From contig OX328132.1 in NCBI GenBank assembly GCA_946811695.1, forward strand, positions 91,496,814 through 91,560,813: DNA of 64,000 nt, given 5' to 3'. This DNA comes from Gonocerus acuteangulatus (taxonomy: Eukaryota; Arthropoda; Insecta; Hemiptera; Coreidae). Of the stretch, positions 35,450 through 46,592 are shown in pieces. The notes beneath the pieces are model-generated. The model was not told the origin of the DNA and did no database searches. It saw only the letters and a program-made list of their open reading frames with translations. Position numbers and translations under genes: made by a program. Positions within the stretch are counted from its first letter, which is position 1; each line of letters starts with the position of its first letter.

Positions 35450-36002
35450 TTAACAATTATGGCCTAACGCAAAAATCGAATATGATATCGGCTCATAAAC
35501 TACGTCCTATGCTGTTCTCAAGAAGTATGTAAACAAACGGACTCAGAGTTATTTTGTTAGTTCCGTTTCATTTGATTTGTCTAAAAATATAAATCAAATA
35601 ATCAGTTTATTCTGAAACCTTAAATTGACACATTTAATGTAATTTCATTATTGGTTCAAAGCGAACAGTTGAACAACAGCACTGAAGGAAAATTGGTCGA
35701 TATTGCTAAGGTTACAAAGCGATATCGTTCTCTTTGGCATTATCGGTCCATTGAATGTTCTATGTAGATGTGTTGTTCCATTCATGCATGGAGTCGATGG
35801 GCTTACGTCACACACCGAGAGAACTACCTCAATAGTTAGGAATGCTTCTTACGTAACCAGATAACGCTTGGGATCAATACTAAAAGTGATTATCCTAAGA
35901 AATTATAATGATATTACAGCTGAAGCTTGGTTACAATTGAAAGGTAATCTATAACATTCACATCGGAAACAGAGAAATGATTCTCCATTACATGTGCTAT
36001 TG

Positions 36003-36655
36003 GCATACGAAAGGTAGTATGTGGCCCTGCTAATAGTACAGGGAAGGTAGTATGGGGTTATGCTAATGGTATAGGGAAGGTATGTAGTATGTGGCCATGC
36101 TAATGGTATAGGAAAGGCAGTACGAGGCCCTGCTAATAGTATAGGGAAGGTAGTATGTGGCTATGCTAATGGTACAGGGAAGGTAGTATGTGGCCCTGCT
36201 AATAGTACAGGGAAGGAAGTATGGGGTTATGCTAATGGTATAGGGAAGGTACGTAGTATGTGGCCATGCTAATGGTATAGGAAAGGCAGTACGAGGCCCT
36301 GCTAATAGTATAGGCAAGGTAGTATGTGGCTATGCTAATGGTTTAGGGAAGGTAGTATGTGGCCCTGCTAATAGTATAGGGAAGGTAGTATGGGGCTATG
36401 CTAATGGTATAGGGAAGGTAGTATGTGCCCATGATAATGGTATAGGAAAGGCAGTACGAGGCCCTGCTAATAGTATAGGGAAGGTAGTATGTGGCTATGC
36501 TAATCGTATAGGGAAGGTAGTATGTGGCCCTGCTAACGGTATATGAGAGGTACTCTATGGCCATGCTAATGGTATAGGGAAGGCAGTATGTGAGCATGCT
36601 AATGGTATAGGAAAGGTAGTATGTGGGCATGCTAATAGTATAAGCAGGATAGCAT
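36003..36655. repeat. 33-bp minisatellite, about 19 units
   Basis: Units read approximately GGGAAGGTAGTATGTGGCCA then TGCTAATGGTATA. A few are 37 bp with an extra GTAG- or TATG-type insertion. Because 33 is a multiple of 3, two open frames on the - strand (36063-36317, 36343-36630) show an 11-residue period (TISMATYYLPY); there is no sign of a real gene. Confidence 0.92.
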
Positions 36656-36815
36656 GAAAAGTTCTTACTAAACTATAATTAATTATTCGCAGTATCATTA
36701 TTATATTGGTAGAATAAGTAAGTTGATAAGAATATCATTCTTAGTACATAGTTAGTATGAGTCAGGGTTTTTGGGACATTTTTCCCTTTGTAAAGTATTT
36801 TGTATTTATGTTTGT

Positions 36816-36985
36816 TTCCCGTGGTCGAGTGGCTAGCGCCTTAGATTCATAAGCGGGAGATGGTGGGTTCGATCCCCACCGGGGGCAGGAATTTTCTCAT
36901 CCCGCAGCTCGTTGGGAAAATTCCTCGCTGCACCCTGGATGTCGGCGCTAATGGCCTAGTTGTCGTACCGGCGTAGAAAACAAAA
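36816..36985 (+). repeat. tRNA-derived SINE, copy 3
   Basis: TCCCGTGGTCGAGTGGCTAG, GGTTCGATCCCCACCGGGG, the body and GTCGGCGCTAATGGCCTAG with an A-rich tail. The first bases of the head are missing. Confidence 0.8.
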
Positions 36986-36989
36986 AAAA

Positions 36990-37895
36990 AATATTGTAAT
37001 AGAGTGTTTGTGTGGTAAGTACACACGTGTTAGTGTATTTTTCTGTGTTTAGTCTGTGTTTGAAAAATAGTCTGTGTTTGATTGGATTGGACAAATTTAT
37101 TACTTATTTCATTAATGTTTTCTCAGGATTAGTAGACGAATGACCTTACGAATGAGCCTTTTTCCTAAAACCTCACATGAGCTGCGTCAACTTAGCATAT
37201 TTCCATAAAGGCTTTTAGCTCTGGTCCGATTTGGAAAACTTACTCGTACAATAGAAATTCTAAGCATTTTGCGTCCATGAGGGCGAAACAAACGCATTCG
37301 AAACTTAGAGCAACGTTTTCTTCAACAGGTTAAAGAAAAGTGATATTACGTCCCTATGGTGCGAATGAATTTAAATATATTCTTTAAAAATGAAATAAAA
37401 CAAACAAATGCACTGGATGTGTGTCTGATTTCATCAACTGACATGCTAAGCCTTCGAATGTTGGGGATTTATCTGTCCTTCAGCTCCAGCAAAACCATTG
37501 GCTTTTCATGCCATATAGAGTTAGGCAATTCTTCTCATAGTCTCACAAAACTGGAACAAAATGTTTAAGTTCTAAACGTTTAGATACTACCTTCCAAAGA
37601 TTAAAAATTATGTTTAAAGATATTTATAAAATAATTTAGAATTTAGGGCACAAATCGAGGCTTATGAGATATGACATGATATGATATTTATTGTTTCTAA
37701 TGCCAAAGTACTTATAGCAAAGTACTTATACCAAAGTACTTATAACAGAAATAAATATAAGATCCATAATTGCTTACAATATATAAAGTAAAAAAATAAA
37801 GAAAGCATTCTGAATAATTCCTTAAACTAGTTCATCAAAAAAAGAAAACAGCAACTTAAATAAAAAAATGTCTATAAATATAACAAAATAACAAA

Positions 37896-37946
<51 letters not shown>

Positions 37947-40370
37947 ATGTGTGTGTGCGTGTATAATTTAAGATAAATAATCCTATGATTACAAAATAAA
38001 TGATAAAACTATGTTGATAATATTCTCCTGAGCTGCAAATATTTTTCTATAAAAGTCAATAAATTATTTAGTTGTTCATTTTCTCTAGAATCTAGAGTTA
38101 TAATTTAGTCTTGCTCAGCTCTTTTGCAAACCATCGGGGTATATTTTACTCTTAATCACTGGATGATTGGGCAGTTGAGTAAAAGCTGTAATACTGTATT
38201 GGTATCAGCTTCAAATAACGGACATGGCTCAAATGCTATGAAAGTGTATTTATGGGAGTTATATAATAATTTTATTATAAAATCGTGACCCTTTTATTTC
38301 TAAATAATTTATTTTGAAAATGGCGGAAGGTCAGATGAATATTTAAACACTTTTTCTTCACATAATAAACTTTATTTTATGCTCTACATGTTTCGCAAGT
38401 TTTTGTTGTTTCCAGAGAACAAAAAGGCCTTCTTCGTCCGACTGCTCGTGTCGCTAGGCTTCCCTGCTCCGCTGGTTTGTAGTAAATCTTTACTCCTCTC
38501 CAGGTCTCCAAGAGAGTAGTAAAGATTAAATGAAATATGTCAATCCCTAAAACCTTTTTTTCTAAAACAATTTTTGAGAATCTGCATCGCTTTGAGAAAC
38601 AACTAACCGTGGATTAGAACATTTTTCAACAATAATTGTACGTATCATTAGTTGTATAATCGGATTTATATGTATAATTAATATTCCTAGAATTGTATAG
38701 ATGTATTAATTAATATAACTGTATGTGTATAACATTTATTGTATAATTGTATTGTAAAAATTAGAGCCCGGAAGTTAGGCAAAATGCCTTTTTTATCTGA
38801 ATGGATAAATTGAAGAATCAGATGGAAATAATAATGTTTTCGTGCATTTAGGAAGTGTAGAGACAATTTTTATTTTGCTTTTTTTGCCTATTTTGGGTTC
38901 CGTTGCCTGTTTTAAGATTTAAAGCCTTTTTTGGTCGTTATGTAATTTTTTTTCTGCGATTTAAACATTTTAAAAAGCACATAATGAATTTCCGTTCATC
39001 GAAGACAAAAAAGGTTGCACAAATTAAATTACATATTGCCGTCACCGATATCTATTCGAAAGCTTATTTTCCCAACCCACGGATTTAACCTCTGTAAATA
39101 ACAGAACCTTCCTCAGTAGAAGGAATGCACACACATAAGGGTGGGTTTACACTTGATAGTTTTTGCAGGATATTTATATCAGAGAGAAATTGCTAACCAT
39201 GTAAAATGTATGTCTGCAATAAATTCTACATGGTAGAATTTATTGCAGACATACATTTTACATGGTTTTCATTAGTAGGAATTTCTCTCTGATATAAATA
39301 TCCTGCAATAACCATCAAGTGTAAACCCACACTTATGAATACCTTCCTCACACCCCTTTTGCTGTCACAATGGGTAATTACGTGGTATTCCAGGTTTGAA
39401 ATGATAAGATAATGCATAGGAAGTTTTACCATGATAAAAACATTTTTTTCTGATATGGTCTGTGACAGTTGATACTTTGAAAAAAGCATCTTGTTGTTGC
39501 TTGTAAGAAGGGAAAGTAAGAGTAAGTACACTAATTATGTGATAAATTGATAATAAAGAAATGAATGAGTATTTAAAATACATATTTTCATTAATAAAGA
39601 GTGAGATTCCTCTTTGCCTTCACTCCTAATAAATGCCTAACTTCCGGGCTCTAGTAATAATATATACACAATGTTAATATATAGACAATAATGTAATATA
39701 TAAAAAATGTAAGTTGTACACCGCCATGCCAGCAAGCAGAAAAAAAATCTGGAATTTTTCTCTCACGAGCTCAAAACTTCATGTTCGCAGATGAATACTA
39801 TTTCTATGCACAACATATTAAATGTTTTAAAACGAAAAAGCAAATGGTATTTAAAAATACAAAACAATGGCAATCCGAAATGGTGTTTTTTTGTAGGGAC
39901 CTCTTTGACTTCCTGCATGAGGACTTGGGTTCTTTGTACTAACTGTCAGAGGTAAGACCATTAGATCGAATAATTAAGAGGAATGGTGAAATAAATCCAC
40001 GGCAACTTAATCTAGTAGGTAATTAGCCTTGATCACATGCAGGTTGGGCTGGACGCGGCTTCATCAATCCATGTTGTAGCACCCTTTGCCTGTTGCTCTT
40101 ACTTTATCTATACAAATTAATTGACTACTGTGGTATTATCAATTTATTTTTATTTATAAGCAATATTGTACAAAATTCGCCCTACTGAGGCTAGTATAAA
40201 ATAAAAATAAAAATCTAAAAATCTAGTAGTGCTGGAATGACCCTAGCAGCCCGCATCTCTCCCTCTCAATGTTCCTCAAGTCAGGGTCAAGACGAACCAT
40301 GAATTCGCTCCTGTACATCACACGATACAGCACTGGATCTATAGAGATATTTCCTTGAGGTGTTCTAGGC
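36990..40370. other. AT-rich spacer with one MITE
   Basis: Nothing coding recognised. 38385-38440 (-) has another GCGAAACATGTAGAGCATAA block related to the motif at 8862, and 37705-37745 holds three 17-bp AAAGTACTTATA-type units. Confidence 0.45.
39136..39335. mobile_element. Palindromic MITE, family GGGTGGGTTTACACT, copy 1
   Basis: Its two halves (GGGTGGGTTTACACTTGAT and its inverse) fold over almost the whole length, with GCAGGATATTTATATCAGAG and GCAGACATACATTTTACATG shared with the copy at 61206. Confidence 0.75.
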
Positions 40371-40376
40371 TATACA

Positions 40377-41260
40377 GGGTGTCCCGAATTTTAATAGTAT
40401 ACCTCAGGAGCGTTTAGAAAAACGAAAAACTTAAACAAAGAGTCTTTTAGAGATTTGCTCGTTTTCGCTCTATTTTGGAGAAAATTGAAAAACAACAAAC
40501 ATAACAAGTTTTAATTTTTGTACTTATTTATTTACATTTTATTTATGTTATCAATTTAATGTAGATATTGCTCAAAATGTTTCCCTCTTGCAGCAATGCA
40601 AGCATTGCATCTAGCACTGACTTGATAAATTGAAGCTAAACATTGTTATTATGACATTGGGTGCACTGCATCTATGATTGCAATCTCTCAATTGCTCAGT
40701 TGAGTTCATTGACATAGATTAGACATCCTGCTTCAAGCTTCCCAACACGAAGACATCTATGGTTGTCATATCAGGTGATCGGGCGGCCAAGATACTATTC
40801 ATTTACGCCATCGCTGCATATTATTTTGAATGGATATAAATTGTCATTGCGAATTGTTTCAAGAAACCGTTTAATACAAATCAATCTCTTGGCATAATAT
40901 TGAGGTAACAAATTCTTCATTTCTTTATGACGGTACTAGTAGGGATTACCACCCCATATTGCCAGACGCGATATTCCTAATGCAGCTATTGCTCTTTGGA
41001 TGCATTTTGCAGGACTGTTATGAAAGTGGCGCTGGACACAATTATTTCTCCGGCAATCTGCTCTTAATGCTGCCTGGGATTGGCCGCCCTCATTATGAAG
41101 TAAGAATGACCAAGTGTCTCGTAGTCTATGAAAAGACTCCTCGATTAGACAGTCTTCTATTTGGAAATCGGCGTGCATACTCTCGTACCTTTTCTAAAGC
41201 ATTACTGTTACAGAAACCGTACAAGAAAACTGTATCAGTGTATTGAATATTAGAATGCGT
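40377..41260 (-). pseudogene. Tc1/mariner-like (DUF4817-type) transposase relic
   Basis: A terminus-like CAGGGTGTCCCGAATTTTAA lies at 40377. On the - strand, an open stretch 41178-40936 includes RRNNCVQRHFHNSPAKCIQR, like the N-terminal HTH region of the DUF4817-type transposases common in arthropods. Near 40560 the - strand reads RCNACIAARGKHFEQYLH then stop, matching the family's C-terminus. The DDE core between is shortened and broken, and the second terminus is not found. Confidence 0.6.
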
Positions 41261-41929
41261 ACGCGGCGTTTTGGCTGATGCTATTAACTCCAAAATATCT
41301 GTCTAATTGACTGAAGACTGATTTAGGACTTAAGATGCACAGAATAACATCAATTGTTAACATATCAAGCTGCATTTAGAATATCGCGGCAGGCAATATA
41401 ATGAACTATGAAAGATGATAATCGCTATTCGTGCCATCTTAAAAAAATGCAGAATTTATTACAAGTCTCCATATTAGCCTTTTAGCATTCAAAAATTCGT
41501 CTAATCTTAACGAAATTTGGTACGAAAATACTATGGCCGACAAAATGAGCTCTTCAAAATGATCGTTCTGATCATCAACCACTTAAAGCAACCATTGATC
41601 TAGAAGTCGTCCCTTTGAGAAGTCTAGACAATTTTGTTGTAAACAACACAATGAAAACTTGGAACGGGATTCATTAACAGTAATGTAGAAAACTGGACCA
41701 CGAGAAGATACAGAAAGGACGTGGACATTTTAAAATCCATTAGGGCTGTAAATGTCATAGCCGAACGAGGAATTGAACAAGCTGATTACCATGAATGAAG
41801 AGCAGAAACATAGAATTCGGGAAAAGGTTTTCCGATCATAAAAAAGAAACACCATTCAATATGTTCTAAGTGTTATTTTTCCTTTTTAATATTTAAATTC
41901 TTTTTAATAGCACTATTATTTACTTCTGG

Positions 41930-42110
41930 TACTCCGTGCCAAGGTTTGTGGGTTCGATTCCCACTATGGGGTGGTGGCTTTTCTTGAGGAAAAAGAAAAG
42001 GTATCAGCCCTCTCCTGGCTAGAAAAGGATGGTAACATATAGATAACCCGTCCTAAAATTCAATCAATAGAATCAATTCAAGTCAATAATAATGGACGTT
42101 AAATTCAAAT
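41930..42110 (+). repeat. SINE fragment with B box
   Basis: TTTGTGGGTTCGATTCCCAC is a B box/T arm; the body then has TCAGCCCTCTCCTGGCTAG. The A-box part is missing. Confidence 0.45.
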
Positions 42111-42562
42111 AAATAAATATTATTTAGTTTAAATATTAAAACTTGAACTTATTAATGAAACAATATCGATTGTATCTAGTATGTAAATAAAGATGTAATT
42201 GTTACTCAATAAAGTTGTGTTCTATCTAATGTACGTATGCAGGATAAGTGTCTTCATTACAAAACCAAACTATTTAAGGTTACAAATTTTTGCCTTAAAA
42301 AAAATTCGTTTAGCTTATGATTTTATTTTTTTTATTTTTAGTTTTTCTTTAAACGTTTTATTTAAAACTGTCAAAAAACTTTCTCCCTTGACAAATTTTG
42401 TGGATTTTTTTTCAAAAGTTTTTCAACTTTAGGCCTTTGTAGCGAGCCCTAAAATTCTGGTAAAAATTAACAAAAAATTACTCAAGACTTATTTAAAGCA
42501 TGAAAGGGTGCCCCCTTCACAAGTATTGAAAAGAACAATTTACCCCTTGGATACGCGTCACC

Positions 42563-42566
<4 letters not shown>

Positions 42567-42622
<56 letters not shown>
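42567..42622. repeat. TA microsatellite
   Basis: Uninterrupted TA run. Similar runs not listed within elements above lie at 21007-21064, 37898-37937 and 61067-61121; open frames across them are artefacts. Confidence 0.9.
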
Positions 42623-42625
<3 letters not shown>

Positions 42626-43402
42626 TATTCCCATCTACCACTCCACCCACTGAAGAGAATACATTTCTGGCAATTCTGAATAGTAATAGCAAAAGAAACG
42701 TTTGTCAGATTTGCCAGCTATATTTTGAAGATATTAAAACTAAGGTCAGAAATACTGAACGATTAAAATGTAATTAAAGAATAATATTAAATAAAAACTT
42801 ATTACTATTAAATATTATTTAATTTAAATAAAAGCTAAGAATAAATATATATTTTATTTTAATTGCTTCATTTATATTTCTTATTATTTTTATTTTCACA
42901 TAATAATATGAAGTAAAGAATTTACATTGTGTTATTGTTTTATATTACTGTTTTATATTTATTTTTGTAACTTCACCTATGAATAATTTAATATTACTAA
43001 CGTAGTAACTAACGGAATTATATAAGTGCTAAGAGTTGTAACTCAAAAGCAAATAAATTGAATTATATATATATTTTTATTTTTCATTTTTCTTTATTAG
43101 GAGATACAGAGCACATTCATACAATTAATCAATAATACATATTCAAATACAAGTCAGTTTACAATTGGGCGTCTCCTTCACCCTCGTTGTTAAGGCTTGA
43201 AGACCCAAGCCTATTTGCTGTGAGACCTTAAATTAGTTAAATATGACCACTTTATTTTAACAATAAATAACTTATAAAAAGACGACTACACTAGCAATAA
43301 ATAACAATAAAATAAATAAATAAATAAAATAATACTCCAAAATATAATAATAAATGCCAAACTGTAGCCAGTGGCAGTCAACTTCTCTAACTTCATCCTC
43401 TG

Positions 43403-43404
43403 AG

Positions 43405-43435
<31 letters not shown>

Positions 43436-43507
43436 AGGCATCTCACCATCCACATCCAATAAAGGTATAACACATACAAACACCAATATACATATACACA
43501 TACACAC

Positions 43508-43598
<91 letters not shown>
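43403..43598 (-). repeat. Two poly(T) runs and a TG/TA microsatellite in the 3'UTR of the R2-type element
   Basis: On the + strand there is an A run near 43404-43433, then CA and TA repeats at 43500-43560, then an A run of about 38 bases at 43561-43598. In element sense these are poly(T), so they are not its poly(A) tail. Confidence 0.85.
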
Positions 43599-43602
<4 letters not shown>

Positions 43603-43628
43603 TAATAATTAATAAACATAGACAATCC

Positions 43629-46592
43629 TCAACGTCCCACACCGGCGAGGAGTGTCCTCCATCGACTGAAGATGATGCAGGAGCCCTTCAATACCCGCAA
43701 GGTAATGCTTCTCAGAACCGCCATAGGGACATCAAGCTGCCTCAATCTCTTGGCAGAAGCATTGCTCCACACACCCCTCCAGCTCAATGTACAGGACGTT
43801 ACATCCACGTCGGTGACAGGCACGCCAAACATTCGCCCAACCGCCAAACGGACAGCAAGTCTCCCATACTTCCGACACTTCTCCCGGTGAATCAAATCTA
43901 AATCGGTGTTCCCATTAACAATTTGAGCGTCCACAATAGTCACTTTACCCCCTTTTGCCACAATTATATCGGGCTTCCATCGACGACCATCAGCTCTCAG
44001 GACTGTCTCGAGGTGAACCTCGTACCCCCTCCCGGCTAGGGCTTCACCCAGTACATCCACCACAGTATCATGTCTTAGACAGCGACCTCCCCGTGAAACG
44101 TAACATTGCTGAACAGCATGAGTGCCGGTCTCATCCTCCAGGCAACCCGCCCTGCAGGTAAGTATCCGGCCCACACGCCGACCTCTTGTCGTTCTCACGG
44201 TGGTCGGAAGGGCATTTATGTGGGTACGAACGTACTGGATGAAGTCCCAACCAGAAGTGGTCCCAGCTCCATCACTGAGCCAATATGTTGAAGCCTTACA
44301 GGCAGAGGATTCCTTCAGCCCTGCTCCGTCGTTGGACGAATAGAGTCTGTCAGCCCACCATTTCTTTCTAGTCTCAGGGCACCAGGAGTCATCTTGTACC
44401 AAGCCCTGCCTGGCCAGGGCCTCCCTCGCTTTCCGCAGCCTTTTGGTAACTTCCGCCGAACGATAAGCTGCCCTTGCCGCGGCCAAACCTGACCACTCCA
44501 TCCTAGAAAGACGGCCTACAGTCAGAGCCGGAACAAGGACGCTCATACTGGGCACACCCAAACCTCCGTCTGTGCACGAAGCATGGAAATATGCAACAGG
44601 AATATCCTTTGGCAATATCAGCCACCTCCTCACCGCTGCTCTAACCTTTACATCCAACTTATTCAATGCTTCGCGGGAGGAGCCACCAAGTACCAGCTTG
44701 TGCACGTAACTCGGAAGGAGGTGGTATCTAAGGGCGGTCAACCTCTGCTGCGGCTTGAGGGGTGCATTTCCAATTCTTAAAAGGGCCCTTCCGATTTCCT
44801 CATCAGGCCTCTCGATACCATGGTTCCTATAGTTGACTCCAAGGTACTTAACCGAGTCTAGGAACTGAATTTGCCTCACCGGGGCTCCACCAATATTGAA
44901 CAGTTCGTCCTCAACTACCTTGATCCTGACCACACGCCCAGCCGGCACAAGCGAAAGAGCAAAGCACTTACCAGGGCTGAGCTCCATCCCCAATTTGGCG
45001 ATGGCCGCTCCAACCCGCGCAAGGGCCCTCCGCATGCCAGCTACCGAGGACGACACCAGGACCAAGTCATCGGCAAAGGCAAGATAGCTAATCCTCGCTC
45101 CTTCGAGTGTATATCCCACCTCGCTTGGAACCGCCTGGAGGACCCAATCCATCGCAAGGTTGAAAAGGCACGGAGACAAAGGATCGCCCTGCCTGATCCC
45201 CCTCCCGCTTAGAATTGGGTCCGTCCACCTAAGACCGTCGGTAACTCGGGTAAACCCGCCACCGTAGACCCCCATCACGTATTCAACGAATCCGGATGGT
45301 AGGCCTTTATGGACCATGGCGGCTCGTAGAGCTGAGTGACTAATGCTATCAAAGGCCTTAGCAATGTCCAGGAAGGTCAAGTGTACCTCGCGGCGACACC
45401 GACGAGCCTCCCTGAGCACCGCATCCAAGACTACACTGTTCTCCGCCGTTCCGTCGGCTGCTATGAACGCCCTTTGACCTGTCTCTTGGAGATCCAACGC
45501 TCTCAGACGTGCAGCCAATATCTTATGAAGTTGTCTGAGAGCTACGGACGCCACGGTAATAGGTCTATAATCACCAGGCGTCTCGGGAAATTTCTTTTTC
45601 GGAATAAAGACAGTTCTGGCCCCAACCATTAAATGAATACTCCTTCCCCCCAATAAATATAAGTTATAAAAAACAGCCCGAGCCTTGGGGGGAACTGATT
45701 CCCAATCAGCAACTCGTAGGCCGTCCGGACCAGGCGCAGAGGATCTCTCTAACTTGTTTTCCCGGATCTCTACTACTTCGATAGGCGTCCATAGTGTGGT
45801 GATCTCTATAGCTCCCGGTGGCAAACCAAGCTGTTCAAATGGCCGAGAGGGATTCTCCATAATCGGGCGCCAATAGTCCTCCATTTCGTCCAACGAATGC
45901 CTGCGCTCTAGAGGACCTCCTTCCAAAATCTCCTTAACCGCCCTACTCCTATTAGATTTCCACATTTTTTGTATACGTTGATATTCTATATGGCGGCGCT
46001 GCCTAGCGTTAAATGGAAGGGGTCGTGGGCCACCAGGCTGTCCACTTCCTTCAAATGAGGCATTGCCCCACTCGGGAAAGCGCGCCTGAAGCCACTCATA
46101 CAGTTGGTCCGTGACATCCAGCCCTGCTTTGGCATCTTCAACTAGAGACGCCAAAATTGTATCTTGGCCACGAAGGCCAATTGCCTGTTCAGCCGCTGCT
46201 TCACAGAAAATCTCCCTAAAACCAGGACCAACCACCTCTACCACTTGCGCAGGCTGTCGAAGCTCCTCTCTATTTAACTCATCCATTGCTTGACGAAGGA
46301 ATGCCCGGTAGCGAGGAGTAAGCCGAATTCGCTGCGCCGCCCCAGCTGTTCTATCAAGTAACCCTTGTACAAGGCTTTCGCTCGTAACAGCAAGGCCCTT
46401 TGCTCTGCACTCTGCCTCGCGTTTTGATAGAAGACGCAGCTCTTCCTCACTCCAACGGGGCATCCTTGGAATTCTTATTGTACTATTGTGGACCTCCGGG
46501 TGGGCACGAGTTATATGCTGTCCTAGACTTCTATCACTTCTGAACCCTCGACCACAGGTTCTACACATTCGTATCTCTGGGTTAAATTCCAT
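43629..46592 (-). CDS. ORF2: R2-type reverse transcriptase with restriction-like endonuclease
   Basis: Starting at the ATG at 46592 (the frame is open 5 codons further upstream), this encodes 987 residues without interruption. A C2H2 zinc finger (C10, C13, H26, H31; CRTCGRGFRSDRSLGQH) is followed by RWSEEEL, reminiscent of the Myb motif of R2 proteins. The RT has APGPDG, DYRPITVASVALRQLHKILA, TFLDIAKAFDSISH (about 407), GIRQGDPLSPCLFNL (about 465) and the catalytic FADD at about 506-509. A thumb-like block QQRLTALRYHLLPSYVHKLV follows. The C-terminus carries a CCHC cluster (about C813, C817, H825, C830) and the endonuclease residues KPD (about 873-875) and D888. This layout is R2-clade, where the protein nicks target DNA and primes reverse transcription at the nick. 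No apurinic-type endonuclease domain is present. The 28S rDNA target of true R2 is not seen next to it. Confidence 0.92.
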   Translation of the reverse strand: MEFNPEIRMCRTCGRGFRSDRSLGQHITRAHPEVHNSTIRIPRMPRWSEEELRLLSKREAECRAKGLAVTSESLVQGLLDRTAGAAQRIRLTPRYRAFLRQAMDELNREELRQPAQVVEVVGPGFREIFCEAAAEQAIGLRGQDTILASLVEDAKAGLDVTDQLYEWLQARFPEWGNASFEGSGQPGGPRPLPFNARQRRHIEYQRIQKMWKSNRSRAVKEILEGGPLERRHSLDEMEDYWRPIMENPSRPFEQLGLPPGAIEITTLWTPIEVVEIRENKLERSSAPGPDGLRVADWESVPPKARAVFYNLYLLGGRSIHLMVGARTVFIPKKKFPETPGDYRPITVASVALRQLHKILAARLRALDLQETGQRAFIAADGTAENSVVLDAVLREARRCRREVHLTFLDIAKAFDSISHSALRAAMVHKGLPSGFVEYVMGVYGGGFTRVTDGLRWTDPILSGRGIRQGDPLSPCLFNLAMDWVLQAVPSEVGYTLEGARISYLAFADDLVLVSSSVAGMRRALARVGAAIAKLGMELSPGKCFALSLVPAGRVVRIKVVEDELFNIGGAPVRQIQFLDSVKYLGVNYRNHGIERPDEEIGRALLRIGNAPLKPQQRLTALRYHLLPSYVHKLVLGGSSREALNKLDVKVRAAVRRWLILPKDIPVAYFHASCTDGGLGVPSMSVLVPALTVGRLSRMEWSGLAAARAAYRSAEVTKRLRKAREALARQGLVQDDSWCPETRKKWWADRLYSSNDGAGLKESSACKASTYWLSDGAGTTSGWDFIQYVRTHINALPTTVRTTRGRRVGRILTCRAGCLEDETGTHAVQQCYVSRGGRCLRHDTVVDVLGEALAGRGYEVHLETVLRADGRRWKPDIIVAKGGKVTIVDAQIVNGNTDLDLIHREKCRKYGRLAVRLAVGRMFGVPVTDVDVTSCTLSWRGVWSNASAKRLRQLDVPMAVLRSITLRVLKGSCIIFSRWRTLLAGVGR

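Larger units (their letters stand above)
41270..43070. other. AT-rich spacer
   Basis: Contains a TA microsatellite, a SINE fragment and possibly an old Helentron-like interior near 41490-41620 (AACGAAATTTGGTACGAAAA). No gene seen. Confidence 0.45.

Noticed and set aside
36063..36630. Tyr/Leu-rich repeat protein
   Set aside because: It is a by-product of a 33-bp minisatellite whose 37-bp units break the frame.
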